Assembly (NCBI GenBank): GCA_038533575.1
Contig: JBCAYL010000001.1
Coordinates: 1,764,226-1,828,225, forward strand
DNA length: 64,000 nucleotides
Direction: 5' to 3'
Source of the DNA: Pseudomonadota bacterium
GTDB lineage: Bacteria > Pseudomonadota > Alphaproteobacteria > Rhodobacterales > Rhodobacteraceae
Part shown: positions 40,380 through 48,082 of the stretch, one piece after another
Layout of the letters: every line of letters begins with the position of its first letter
How positions within the stretch are numbered: the first letter of the stretch is position 1
Notes under the pieces: model-generated
What the model was told of the DNA's origin: nothing
Seen by the model: only the letters and a program-made list of their open reading frames with translations
The model's database searches: none
Position numbers and translations under genes: made by a program

Positions 40380-41699
40380 TCACCCTTTTGCGCGGATCAC
40401 CTGCATGAGTGGCAGGACCGCCGCCATGTCAGGGCCATGACTTTGTCCTGTCAAAGCTTTTCTGAGCGGCTGGAAAAGGCCCTTGCCCTTCCGCCCCGTC
40501 TTTTCCTTCACCTCCGCGGTCCAGGCGCCCCAGGTCTCCGGGCCGCGCTCTTCGGGGAGCAGGGCCAGGGCCTCGACGATGAACGCGCGATCCTCCTCTT
40601 CGATGAGCGGCTCGGCGCCGTCGCGCAGGAGGGCCCACCAGCCCTCCAGGTCGTTGAGCGTGGTGATGTTTTCGCGAATGGCCGACCAGAAGGGCTCCGC
40701 CTTGTCCGTGGGCACGCCCGCACGCGCGATGGCCGGGGCCACCGCCTCGAAGGGCTGGCCATGAAGGTAACGGGCCGTGAGCGGATAGAGATCATCCGCG
40801 TCGAACTTGGTCGGCGCGCTGCCGAACTTGGAAAGGTCGAAGCCCGCCGCGAGGTCATCGAGCGAGGCGTGCAGCTCCACCGGGTCCGACGAGCCGAGCC
40901 GCGCCATCAGCGACAGGAGCGCCGGCGGCTCCACCCCGGCCTCGCGCAGATCGCGCAGCGCCAGTGTGCCGAGCCGCTTTGAGAGCGCCTCGCCCTGCGC
41001 CCCGGTCAGGAGCGAATGGTGCGCGAATGCCGGCGGCTCGAAGCCCAGCGCGCGGATCATCTGGATCTGTGTGGCCGTGTTCGTCACATGGTCGGAGCCG
41101 CGGACGACATGGGTGATCCCCATCTCTGTGTCGTCCACCACGGAGGCCAGCGTATAGAGCACCTGCCCGTCGCCGCGAATGAGCACCGGGTCCGAGACCG
41201 AGGCCGCATCGATGGAGAGATCACCGAGGATCCCGTCGGTCCACGTGATGCGCTCCCAATCGAGTTTGAAGCGCCAATGCCCGCTCCGCTCTGCGCGCAG
41301 CGCGTCCTTCTCTGCGTCGCTAAGCGCCAGTGCCGAGCGGTCGTAGACCGGCGGCTTGCCCATGTTGAGCTGTTTCTTGCGCTTGAGATCGAGCTCTGTG
41401 GGCGTTTCGAAGGCCTCGTAGAGCCGCGCCATCCCGCGCATCTTGTAGGCGGCCTCGGCGTAGCGGTCGAGCCGTTTCGACTGGTATTCGATCCGGTCCC
41501 ATCCGATCCCCAGCCATTCCAGATCGCGCTGGATCGCATCCACGTATTCCTGCTTGGACCGCTCGGGATCGGTGTCGTCGATGCGCAGGATGAAGGTGCC
41601 CCCGGCGCGGCGCGCGATGAGGTAATTCATGAGCGCGGGCCTGAGATTGCCGATATGCAGGTAGCCCGTGGGCGAGGGTGCAAAGCGCGTGGTGGTCAT
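40380..41699 (-). CDS. gltX: Glutamate--tRNA ligase
   Basis: A 439-residue glutamyl-tRNA synthetase: 'TRFAPSPTGYLHIGNLRPALMNYLIARR' (HIGH-type motif), 'FILRIDDTDPERSKQEYVDAI', 'VVRGSDHVTNTATQIQMIRALG' and 'GEALSKRLG' (KLSKR-type motif). The C-terminal anticodon domain is short, as in the smaller of the two GltX forms that alphaproteobacteria often possess, one of which may charge tRNA-Gln with Glu. The ATG at 41697-41699 is used; the frame is open slightly further upstream without motif support. Confidence 0.94.
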   Translation of the reverse strand: MTTTRFAPSPTGYLHIGNLRPALMNYLIARRAGGTFILRIDDTDPERSKQEYVDAIQRDLEWLGIGWDRIEYQSKRLDRYAEAAYKMRGMARLYEAFETPTELDLKRKKQLNMGKPPVYDRSALALSDAEKDALRAERSGHWRFKLDWERITWTDGILGDLSIDAASVSDPVLIRGDGQVLYTLASVVDDTEMGITHVVRGSDHVTNTATQIQMIRALGFEPPAFAHHSLLTGAQGEALSKRLGTLALRDLREAGVEPPALLSLMARLGSSDPVELHASLDDLAAGFDLSKFGSAPTKFDADDLYPLTARYLHGQPFEAVAPAIARAGVPTDKAEPFWSAIRENITTLNDLEGWWALLRDGAEPLIEEEDRAFIVEALALLPEERGPETWGAWTAEVKEKTGRKGKGLFQPLRKALTGQSHGPDMAAVLPLMQVIRAKG

Positions 41700-41754
41700 G
41701 GAAGGGCCTCCTTGAGCGCTGCGATGTCTCACTTTGGGCAGACGGTGTCCAGTA

Positions 41755-42183
41755 TCAGGTCGGCACGACTGGGTACTTCTCGGACAGGTCCTTCAGGCCC
41801 GTGCGCACCAGCTCCTCGAGCACGTCGAGGTCGATATCGGCGAGCTTCGTCACGTAGAGACAGGCCGACCCGGTCTTGTGCTTGCCGAGCCGCGCGAGGA
41901 TCGAAGCGTAATCCTGGTAGCCCGGCATGATGTAGATCGATTGGTTGGCCTTGCGGGGAGAGAAGCCGGTGGCAAGCATGTCTCCCTCCCGCCCGCTTGC
42001 GTAGCGGTAGTGGTAGCTCCCGTAGCCGATCAGCGAGGGCCCCCACATGCGCGCCTGCCAGCCAGTCACGCGGGTGAACATGGCATGCAGCACCTCGGCA
42101 TCGGCGCGGCGGGTGGGGTGCTCAACGGCGGCGATGAATGCCTCGGGCGAGGCATCGGTCATCGCAGTTTTGTTATCTGCCAC
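41755..42183 (-). CDS. DUF1801 domain-containing protein
   Basis: A 142-residue YdhG/YjbR-like DUF1801 protein: 'FIAAVEHPTRRADAEVLHAMFTRVTGWQARMWGPSLIGYGSYHYRYASGREGDMLATGFSPRKANQSIYIMPGY...LGKHKTGSACLYVTKLADIDLDVLEELV'. The family has a TBP-like fold and no known activity. The GTG at 42181-42183 is chosen because AGAGGAG stands five bases upstream; an ATG seven codons inside lacks a ribosome site. Confidence 0.85.
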   Translation of the reverse strand: MADNKTAMTDASPEAFIAAVEHPTRRADAEVLHAMFTRVTGWQARMWGPSLIGYGSYHYRYASGREGDMLATGFSPRKANQSIYIMPGYQDYASILARLGKHKTGSACLYVTKLADIDLDVLEELVRTGLKDLSEKYPVVPT

Positions 42184-42268
42184 GGGGGTCTCCTCTGCAG
42201 GGGCGCACAGGACGCGGCGGAACGCCGCTCTACCTCCAAGCTACCATAGTTCAGCAAGGATCTCATCC

Positions 42269-43192
42269 ATGGCTCTCTCCCGTCGCTCTCTCCTCGCCTC
42301 CGCTGCCGCCGCGCCACTCCTGCCGCTCGCCGCGACCGCCACCGCTGGCGGCCACGCCGCGACCGCACCACAGAATGTCGCTCGGACGTTCGCGGTGGGG
42401 GACTTCACGGTGACGACGCTCCTCGCGGGCTCCGGTGTCCGCGACGAACCTCAAGGCACGTTCGGGATGAATGTCAGCGCCGAGGAATTCGCCGAGGTCT
42501 CCGCTGCGAATTTCATCTCGTCTGAAAGCTACGTGGGCTCGTTCACGCCCGTCGTGGTGCAAACAGGCTCGGAGACGATCCTCTTCGATACAGGCCTGCC
42601 CGGCGACGGGGTGCCGAGCGCGCTGGTCAGCATGGGCCTCGCACCGTCGGACATCACCCATGTCGTGCTCACCCACATGCATCCCGACCATATCGGCGGG
42701 ATGACGAATGACGCGGGCGAGGTCTATACCAACGCCGCCTACGTCACCGGTCGCGTGGAGTACGATTTCTGGAACGGCAGCGACAACCGCATCGGGCAGG
42801 CCATGGCCACGAAGGTGACGCCCTTCGCCGAGCGGATGACCTTCCTCGAGGACGGTCAGGACGTGCGCGGCGGCATCACGGCGATGGCCGCCTTCGGCCA
42901 CACGCCAGGGCACATGGCCTACATGATCTCGTCAGGCGACGATCAGCTCTTGATCACTGCGGACATGGCCAATCACCACGTCTGGTCGCTGGCCAATCCG
43001 GATTGGGAAGTGCGCTTTGACGGGGACAAGGACGCCGCAGCCGCCACGCGGCGCCGGGTGCTGGGCATGCTGGCCGCAGATCGCATCCCGATGGCGGGCT
43101 ATCACATGCCGTTCCCGGCAGTGGGCTACGTGGAGACCGATGGAGACGGCTTCCGCTGGACACCCGTCACCTACCAGATGATGCCGTCTTAG
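42269..43192 (+). CDS. Tat-exported metallo-beta-lactamase-fold hydrolase
   Basis: A 307-residue protein with a twin-arginine leader ('MALSRRSLLASAAAAPLLPLAATATA') and an MBL fold: 'VLTHMHPDHIGGM' (HxHxDH), a later His in 'AFGHTPGHMAY', Asp in 'LITADMANHH' and a final 'AGYHMPFPAVGYVE'. Family members are lactonases, phosphodiesterases or thiol hydrolases; the group with this C-terminus includes quorum-quenching-like and periplasmic enzymes, not specified by sequence. Export suggests a periplasmic substrate. Its stop overlaps the end of the lactate dehydrogenase gene by four bases. Confidence 0.88.
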   Translation: MALSRRSLLASAAAAPLLPLAATATAGGHAATAPQNVARTFAVGDFTVTTLLAGSGVRDEPQGTFGMNVSAEEFAEVSAANFISSESYVGSFTPVVVQTGSETILFDTGLPGDGVPSALVSMGLAPSDITHVVLTHMHPDHIGGMTNDAGEVYTNAAYVTGRVEYDFWNGSDNRIGQAMATKVTPFAERMTFLEDGQDVRGGITAMAAFGHTPGHMAYMISSGDDQLLITADMANHHVWSLANPDWEVRFDGDKDAAAATRRRVLGMLAADRIPMAGYHMPFPAVGYVETDGDGFRWTPVTYQMMPS

Positions 43193-44373
43193 AGCACGTG
43201 CACCTTGGCGGCGGCGCCTTTTGGCGCCGCATCCTCGGCGTGCTTCGTCAGGGCACGGGCATCGACGTCCGCAAAGCGCGGCACCCCGAGTTGGCCCAGG
43301 GCGCGTTCGAGTTCGAGCGTGAGAATGTCCCAGGCCCGCGCTGCCCCTGCAGCGCCACCCGCCCCAACGCCGTAGGCCAGAGCGCGACCGGCCAGCACGA
43401 AATCCGCGCCCCGCGCCTTCGCACGCAAGATATCGGCCCCGCGCCGGATGCCACTGTCCAGAAGGACGCTCACGCGCCCTCCGACAGCCGCAGAGATCGG
43501 GGGGAGGGCCTCGATCGTGGGCGGCCCGAACGCCACCTGCCGCCCGCCGTGATTGGACACGATGATCCCGTCACAGCCCAGCTCCGCACAGCGCAGCGCG
43601 TCGTCCGGATGAAGAATGCCCTTCACGAGGAGCTTTCCCTTCCATCGCGACCGCAACTTGGCGAGATCGTCCCACTTGAAGGACGGGGTGATCAGCGTCT
43701 TCTGCACGTCTGCATATGACGTGGCCGCCTTCAGCAGGTCGGCATAGTTGGCGATATTGGGCTTCCCGTGAAGCAGACTGAGGAGTGACCAATAGGGTTT
43801 CCCCGCGAGCTGCATCAGAACGTCGGGCGTGAACTTGAAAGGCACGCTCAGCTGATTGCGGATGTCGCGATCTCGCTTTCCCGCCGCGGGCACGTCCGCT
43901 GTCACGATCATGACGTCGTAGCCCGCCGCCTCCGCGCGGCTCACGAGGCCCTCGGTGACGCTCGCATCCCCCGACACGTATAGCTGAAACCACCCATGGC
44001 CGTCTGCCGCCTCGGCCAGCTCCTCCAGCGTGGTGGAGGCCGCCGAACTCGCGCAATAGGGGACATTCTGGCGCGCGCAAAGCCGCGCCAACATCCTGTC
44101 TGCATCGGGCCAGAAGGCGTTGAGCATGCCGATGGGCGCCATGCCAAAGGGCGCGTCGAAGCGCATCCCGAGCACCTCGGCGCTCATGTCGATCTGGCCC
44201 ACGTCCTGCATGTAGCGTGGCGTGAGCTCGACCTCCTCGAAGGCCTCGGAATTGCGGCGCAGGTTGCGCTCGCTCTCCGCGCCGCCATCCACGAGATCAA
44301 AGGCAAAGCGCGGAATCCGCGCCTTGGCCCGCGCCCGCAGGTCGTCGATGGAAGCGGCGCGATCGAGACCCAT
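43189..44373 (-). CDS. lldD: FMN-dependent alpha-hydroxy-acid dehydrogenase (L-lactate dehydrogenase type)
   Basis: A 394-residue flavoenzyme of the LldD/glycolate oxidase family, which oxidises L-2-hydroxy acids and passes electrons to the quinone pool or oxygen. Seen are 'FDAPFGMAPIGML', 'WFQLYVSGD', 'LLVKGILHPDDAL' with the FMN-contacting Lys, and the active-site 'VSNHGGRQ' (His275, Arg278). The N-terminal Tyr that binds substrate in glycolate oxidase is Leu27 here ('FDLVDGGAE'), so substrate preference may differ. It is last in the minus-strand catabolic arm and overlaps the SDR gene before it by one base (TGATG). Oxidation of lactate released by the pathway is the likely role. Symbol is by family, not proven. 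Confidence 0.8.
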   Translation of the reverse strand: MGLDRAASIDDLRARAKARIPRFAFDLVDGGAESERNLRRNSEAFEEVELTPRYMQDVGQIDMSAEVLGMRFDAPFGMAPIGMLNAFWPDADRMLARLCARQNVPYCASSAASTTLEELAEAADGHGWFQLYVSGDASVTEGLVSRAEAAGYDVMIVTADVPAAGKRDRDIRNQLSVPFKFTPDVLMQLAGKPYWSLLSLLHGKPNIANYADLLKAATSYADVQKTLITPSFKWDDLAKLRSRWKGKLLVKGILHPDDALRCAELGCDGIIVSNHGGRQVAFGPPTIEALPPISAAVGGRVSVLLDSGIRRGADILRAKARGADFVLAGRALAYGVGAGGAAGAARAWDILTLELERALGQLGVPRFADVDARALTKHAEDAAPKGAAAKVHVL

Positions 44374-45116
44374 CAGTTCGACCAGCCGCCGTCGACGTTG
44401 ATCGCCTGGCCGGTCGTGAAGGCGGCCATGGGACTGGCAAGATAGGCCACCATTTCCGCGATCTCCTCGGGCGTGCCGAAGCGGCCCATGGGCTGGCGCG
44501 CGGTGAAGGCCTTGTGCGCGGCGTCGTAATCGCCCGTGGCGCGCAGCCGCTCCTGCAGCGAGGGGCTCTCGACCGTGCCCGGGCAGATCGCATTACAACG
44601 GATACCCTCGCCGACGAAGTCCGCCGCGATCCCCTTTGTCATGCCAATGATCGCAGCCTTCGAGGCGCCATAGGCAAAACGGCGCGGCGCGCCCTTCACG
44701 CTCGAGACGACCGAGGCGATGTTGATGATGGAGCCGCCGCCCGCCGCCTGCATCCCGGGCAGGACGGCCTTGATGAGGCGAAACATCGCCTTCGCGTTGA
44801 GGTCGAAGGACCGGTCCCAGACGGCATCGTCGCAATCGAGGATCGTGCCGTCATGGACCCAACCCGCGCAATTGACGAGGACATCGATAGGCCCGTGCTC
44901 TTCCACAAGGGCCGACACGGCCTTCGCGTCGGTCACATCGAGCTTCCGCGCCGTGATCCCACCCTGCTGTGAGGCGAGGCTTTCGACCGCGTCCGCGTCG
45001 ATATCCGTGGCGATCACGGTCGCGCCGCGGGCCGCCAGCGTCTCGGCCGAGGCGCGCCCGATGCCCGCCCCCGCCGCCGTCACCAGCGCCGTCTTTCCAT
45101 TCAAGTCTTGGCTCAT
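44373..45116 (-). CDS. SDR, 2-keto-3-deoxy-L-fuconate dehydrogenase-like
   Basis: A 247-residue SDR. It shows 'LVTAAGAGIG' (residues 11-20), Asp38 after beta-2 favouring NAD, 'NCAG' (82-85), Ser135 and Tyr149-x3-Lys153. The stretches 'NCAGWVHDGTILDCDDAVWDRSFDLN', 'RFAYGASKAAIIGMTKGIAADFVGEGIRCNAICPGTVESPSL' and 'ARQPMGRFGTPEEIAEMVAYLAS' agree closely, as far as I remember it, with 2-keto-3-deoxy-L-fuconate dehydrogenase of Xanthomonas and its relatives (and with human DHRS6). That enzyme forms 2,4-diketo-3-deoxy-L-fuconate, the substrate of an FAH-family hydrolase such as the one at 55613. Placed between another SDR (ten bases) and lldD (one-base overlap). Confidence 0.8.
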   Translation of the reverse strand: MSQDLNGKTALVTAAGAGIGRASAETLAARGATVIATDIDADAVESLASQQGGITARKLDVTDAKAVSALVEEHGPIDVLVNCAGWVHDGTILDCDDAVWDRSFDLNAKAMFRLIKAVLPGMQAAGGGSIINIASVVSSVKGAPRRFAYGASKAAIIGMTKGIAADFVGEGIRCNAICPGTVESPSLQERLRATGDYDAAHKAFTARQPMGRFGTPEEIAEMVAYLASPMAAFTTGQAINVDGGWSN

Positions 45117-45126
45117 CTTCAGTCCT

Positions 45127-45891
45127 TCATCGTGCGAGCCAGCCGCCATCGACGGCCAGGACGCTTCCATGGCAGTAGCGCGCCGCATCCGACGCGAGGA
45201 ACACGGCGGCGCCCGCCATCTCCCCGGGCTCTGCAAAGCGTCCCGCCGGGATCCGGTCAAGGAGTGCCTTGGAGCGCTCGGGATCGTCGCGCAGAGCCTG
45301 CGTGTTGTCAGTGGCGGTGTAGCCCGGCGCGATCGCGTTCACATTGACACCCTGCCCCGCCCATTCATTGCAAAGCGCCCGCGTCAGTCCGATCACCGCG
45401 TGCTTCGACGCTGCATAGGCCGGGACCATGAGCCCCCCCTGAGCGCTGAGTACGGAAGACACGATCACGATCTTGCCGCCGCCCTCGGCCACCATGTGCC
45501 GACCGGCGGCCTGGCTCAGGAGCCACACGGAATCCAGGTTGACCGACATCACCCGGCGCCAGTCGTCCTCGCCAAAGTCCACCGAGGGCGCGCGATGGAT
45601 GATGCCCGCGTTGTTCACGAGAATGTCGAGCCCGCCGAGCGCGTCCTTCGCGAAGTCCACGACCTTGGCCGCCGCTGCCGCGTCCATGCCATCGAAGTCG
45701 GCCTGGACCGCCGCAGCCTCCGACCCGTGGGAGGAGATCTTGTCGAGCACCGCTTCGGGGGCGTGGCTTCTGTAGGTGAGGGCCACATCGGCCCCCGCGG
45801 CGGCGAGGCCGAGGGCGATGCCCTCGCCGATCCCCGTCGCGCCGCCGGTGACGAGCGCGCGTTTGCCCGTCAGGTCGAATGGTCCTGCCAT
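45127..45891 (-). CDS. SDR, KduD/glucose-dehydrogenase-like
   Basis: A 254-residue SDR with 'FDLTGKRALVTGGATGIGEGIALGLAAAGADVALTYRS', 'VNNAGIIHRAPSVDFGEDDWRRVMSVNLDSVWLLSQ', catalytic Ser in 'VSSVLSAQGG' and 'YAASK', and the end 'VFLASDAARYCHGSVLAVDGGWLAR'. The sequence is closest in feel to 2-dehydro-3-deoxy-D-gluconate 5-dehydrogenase (KduD) and related sugar dehydrogenases. It is separated by one base from the M24-family gene and ten from the next SDR, so it belongs to the catabolic transcript. A sugar or sugar-acid substrate is inferred. Confidence 0.8.
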   Translation of the reverse strand: MAGPFDLTGKRALVTGGATGIGEGIALGLAAAGADVALTYRSHAPEAVLDKISSHGSEAAAVQADFDGMDAAAAAKVVDFAKDALGGLDILVNNAGIIHRAPSVDFGEDDWRRVMSVNLDSVWLLSQAAGRHMVAEGGGKIVIVSSVLSAQGGLMVPAYAASKHAVIGLTRALCNEWAGQGVNVNAIAPGYTATDNTQALRDDPERSKALLDRIPAGRFAEPGEMAGAAVFLASDAARYCHGSVLAVDGGWLAR

Positions 45892-45892
45892 C

Positions 45893-47191
45893 TCAGTACC
45901 GGTTGGCGATGGGCAGGTCCTCCGCGGGGAAGAGCGAGATGACCTCGCAGCCCGTCTCCGTCACCACGACCTCCTCTTCGATCCGCGCGGCGGAATAGCC
46001 ATCGGTGGCGGGGCAATAAGTCTCGAGCGCAAATACCATGCCGGTCTTGATCTCCATCGGGTGATCGAGGGAGATCGCGCGGCTGATGATCGGCCGCTCG
46101 TGGAGCGCGAGGCCAAGCCCGTGCCCGAACTGAAGCCCGAAGGCCGCGTCCTCATTGGGGAAACCGAGCGACTCCGCCGTGGGCCAGACCTCGGCGACCT
46201 TATCGGTGGTCACGCCGGGCTTGATCATGGCGATGGAGGCGTCAATCCACTCGCGCGCCTTCACATAGGCATCATTCTGCGAGGGCGTCGCGCGACCCAC
46301 ATTGAAGGTGCGGTAGTAGCAGGTCCTATACCCTTGGTATGATTGCAGAATATCGAAGAAGCACTGATCGCCCGGGCGAATGAGCCGGTCCGTGAAGTTG
46401 TGTGGGTGCGGGTTGCACCGCTCGCCCGAGATCGCGTTGATCGCCTCCACATCGTCGGAGCCCATCTCGTAGAGCAGCTTGTTGGACAGCGCGACGATAT
46501 CGTTCTCGCGCACGCCCGGTTTCAGCTCCTCATAGATCATGTGGTAGACGCCATCGACCATGGAGGCCGCCTGCGTCAGGAGCTGGATCTCGTCCCAGTT
46601 CTTGATCTCGCGCGCGGCCAGCATGATCTGCTGCCCGTCGACGACGTTGATCCCCTCCTCGCGCAGCGCGTGGAACATCGCCGTCTCGGCATAGTCGACG
46701 CCCACAGGCATATCCGCCATGCCGGCATCTTTGATGAGCTCGGCGATCATCTTGGCGTATTTGCGCATGAGGCCGAATTCCGGCGGGATCGTCCCGCGCA
46801 TCCCCACGACGCCCGCGAGGCAATGATCTGGCTCGAGCCAGTCCGAATAGCGCTGGTGGTGCACCGCCGCCGAGCCGAAATCCCAGACATAGGGGCTGTC
46901 ATCGCCCGTCAGCAGGCAGAAGCGGCACATCTTGTCCCGTTCCCATTCGCCGATCTTCGTGGCGGAAACGTAGCGGATGTTGTTGACGTCAAAGAGCAGG
47001 AGCGACCCCGCATTCGACGCCGCAAGCGATTGCCGCGTCCGCGCAAGGCGATAGCGGCGCAAGCGGTCGTGATCGATCCGGCGCTCGAAATCGACAGAGG
47101 TGTGGCCCCAGGCGGGGATCTTGTCGCGCCACTCCCAGTTCGGCTCGAGATCCTGGGGCGTGAGCATATTGGGCTTGAGTGCAAGGTTCAT
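45893..47191 (-). CDS. M24-fold (creatinase/DddP-like) protein with an altered metal site
   Basis: A 432-residue pita-bread-fold protein of the creatinase/prolidase superfamily. The N-terminal domain includes 'SLLLFDVNNIRYVSATKIGEW', as in DddP-type enzymes; the catalytic domain has 'CFFDILQSYQGYRTCYYRTFNVG', 'LQFGHGLGLALHERP' (His357) and 'MVFALETY' (Glu390) and 'RIEEEVVVTETG' (Glu about 406). The second Asp ligand, normally in S-D-x-x-R-T, is replaced by Cys291, so the usual two-metal centre looks incomplete; DddP of Roseobacters cleaves DMSP with a single type of altered metal site. AAAGGAG before the ATG is strong. Location inside a sugar-catabolic operon gives no obvious role. Confidence 0.75.
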   Translation of the reverse strand: MNLALKPNMLTPQDLEPNWEWRDKIPAWGHTSVDFERRIDHDRLRRYRLARTRQSLAASNAGSLLLFDVNNIRYVSATKIGEWERDKMCRFCLLTGDDSPYVWDFGSAAVHHQRYSDWLEPDHCLAGVVGMRGTIPPEFGLMRKYAKMIAELIKDAGMADMPVGVDYAETAMFHALREEGINVVDGQQIMLAAREIKNWDEIQLLTQAASMVDGVYHMIYEELKPGVRENDIVALSNKLLYEMGSDDVEAINAISGERCNPHPHNFTDRLIRPGDQCFFDILQSYQGYRTCYYRTFNVGRATPSQNDAYVKAREWIDASIAMIKPGVTTDKVAEVWPTAESLGFPNEDAAFGLQFGHGLGLALHERPIISRAISLDHPMEIKTGMVFALETYCPATDGYSAARIEEEVVVTETGCEVISLFPAEDLPIANRY

Positions 47192-47254
47192 GGTGCTCTC
47201 CTTTCAGGCGCGATGAGGCGCGCCCGGGGTAAGGGGGAAAGAGGGGGACGGGGC

Positions 47255-48061
47255 CTACTTCGTGACCCATCCGCCATCGACGGAGATCATCTGGCCGGTC
47301 ATGTAATCGCTGTCGGACGAGACGAGGAAGGCAGCCGTCCCAGTGATGTCCTTGGGGTAGGACACCCTTTTGATGACGAGGTTGTTCTCTACGATGTCGT
47401 CGTAGGCCTGCCCCTCGCGCTCCTTGAAGCCGATCTCGATGAGGTCCTTGTCGAGCTGCTCCCAGAGCGGGGTGATGACGACGCCGGGCGCGTAGCCGTT
47501 AACGGTGATGTTGTGCTCCGCAAGGCCCAGGGCGCCGCATTCGGTGAGCGCGAGGCACCCGTATTTCGACGTACAGTAGACGGTGACATCCACCAGCGGC
47601 TTCCGGGAGGCGATCGAGCCCACGTTGATGAGCTTGTAGGGATAGTCCCGCTTGCCCTGGGCGATCATCTGCTTGGCGGTCTCCTGCATGCCGAGCCACA
47701 TCGCCTTGGTGTTGACGTTCATGATGAGGTCCCAGTTGTCCTCATCGATATCCATGAAGAAGCGGGGCTTGTTGAGGCCAGCATTAAAGAGGCCGACATT
47801 GATCTCGCCAAAGGCTTCGACCGTCGCGGCCACGGCTGCGGCGTTGTCCTCGCGCTTGGTGACATCCATCTTCACGGCCACGGCCTTACCGCCGCCGGCC
47901 TTGTTGATGCGATCCGCGACCTCCTGTGCCTCTTCGAGGTTGAGATCACCGAGGCAGACATTGGCTCCTTGCGCCGCGAAATGCTCCGCATTGGCTGCGC
48001 CCATCCCGCGGGCGGCGCCCGTGATCAGGATGTTTTTTCCGCTCAGTCGCGTGGTGTCCAT
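47255..48061 (-). CDS. SDR, polyol/acetoin-dehydrogenase-like
   Basis: A 268-residue SDR with 'ILITGAARGMGAANAEHFAAQGANVCLGDLN' (Asp at the end of beta-2, NAD type), 'FNAGLNKPRFFMDIDEDNWDLIMNVN', catalytic Ser in 'NVGSIASRKP' and 'YCTSK'. The 'NITVNGYAPGVVITPLWEQLDKDLIEIG' segment is shared with the SDR at 51173 and recalls sorbitol and acetoin dehydrogenases. The asparagine of the common NNAG motif is Phe-Asn-Ala-Gly here. It is the gene after the regulator, 21 bases on, in the minus-strand arm. Confidence 0.8.
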   Translation of the reverse strand: MDTTRLSGKNILITGAARGMGAANAEHFAAQGANVCLGDLNLEEAQEVADRINKAGGGKAVAVKMDVTKREDNAAAVAATVEAFGEINVGLFNAGLNKPRFFMDIDEDNWDLIMNVNTKAMWLGMQETAKQMIAQGKRDYPYKLINVGSIASRKPLVDVTVYCTSKYGCLALTECGALGLAEHNITVNGYAPGVVITPLWEQLDKDLIEIGFKEREGQAYDDIVENNLVIKRVSYPKDITGTAAFLVSSDSDYMTGQMISVDGGWVTK

Positions 48062-48082
48062 TGTCTTTCCTCCGAGTTGGTC

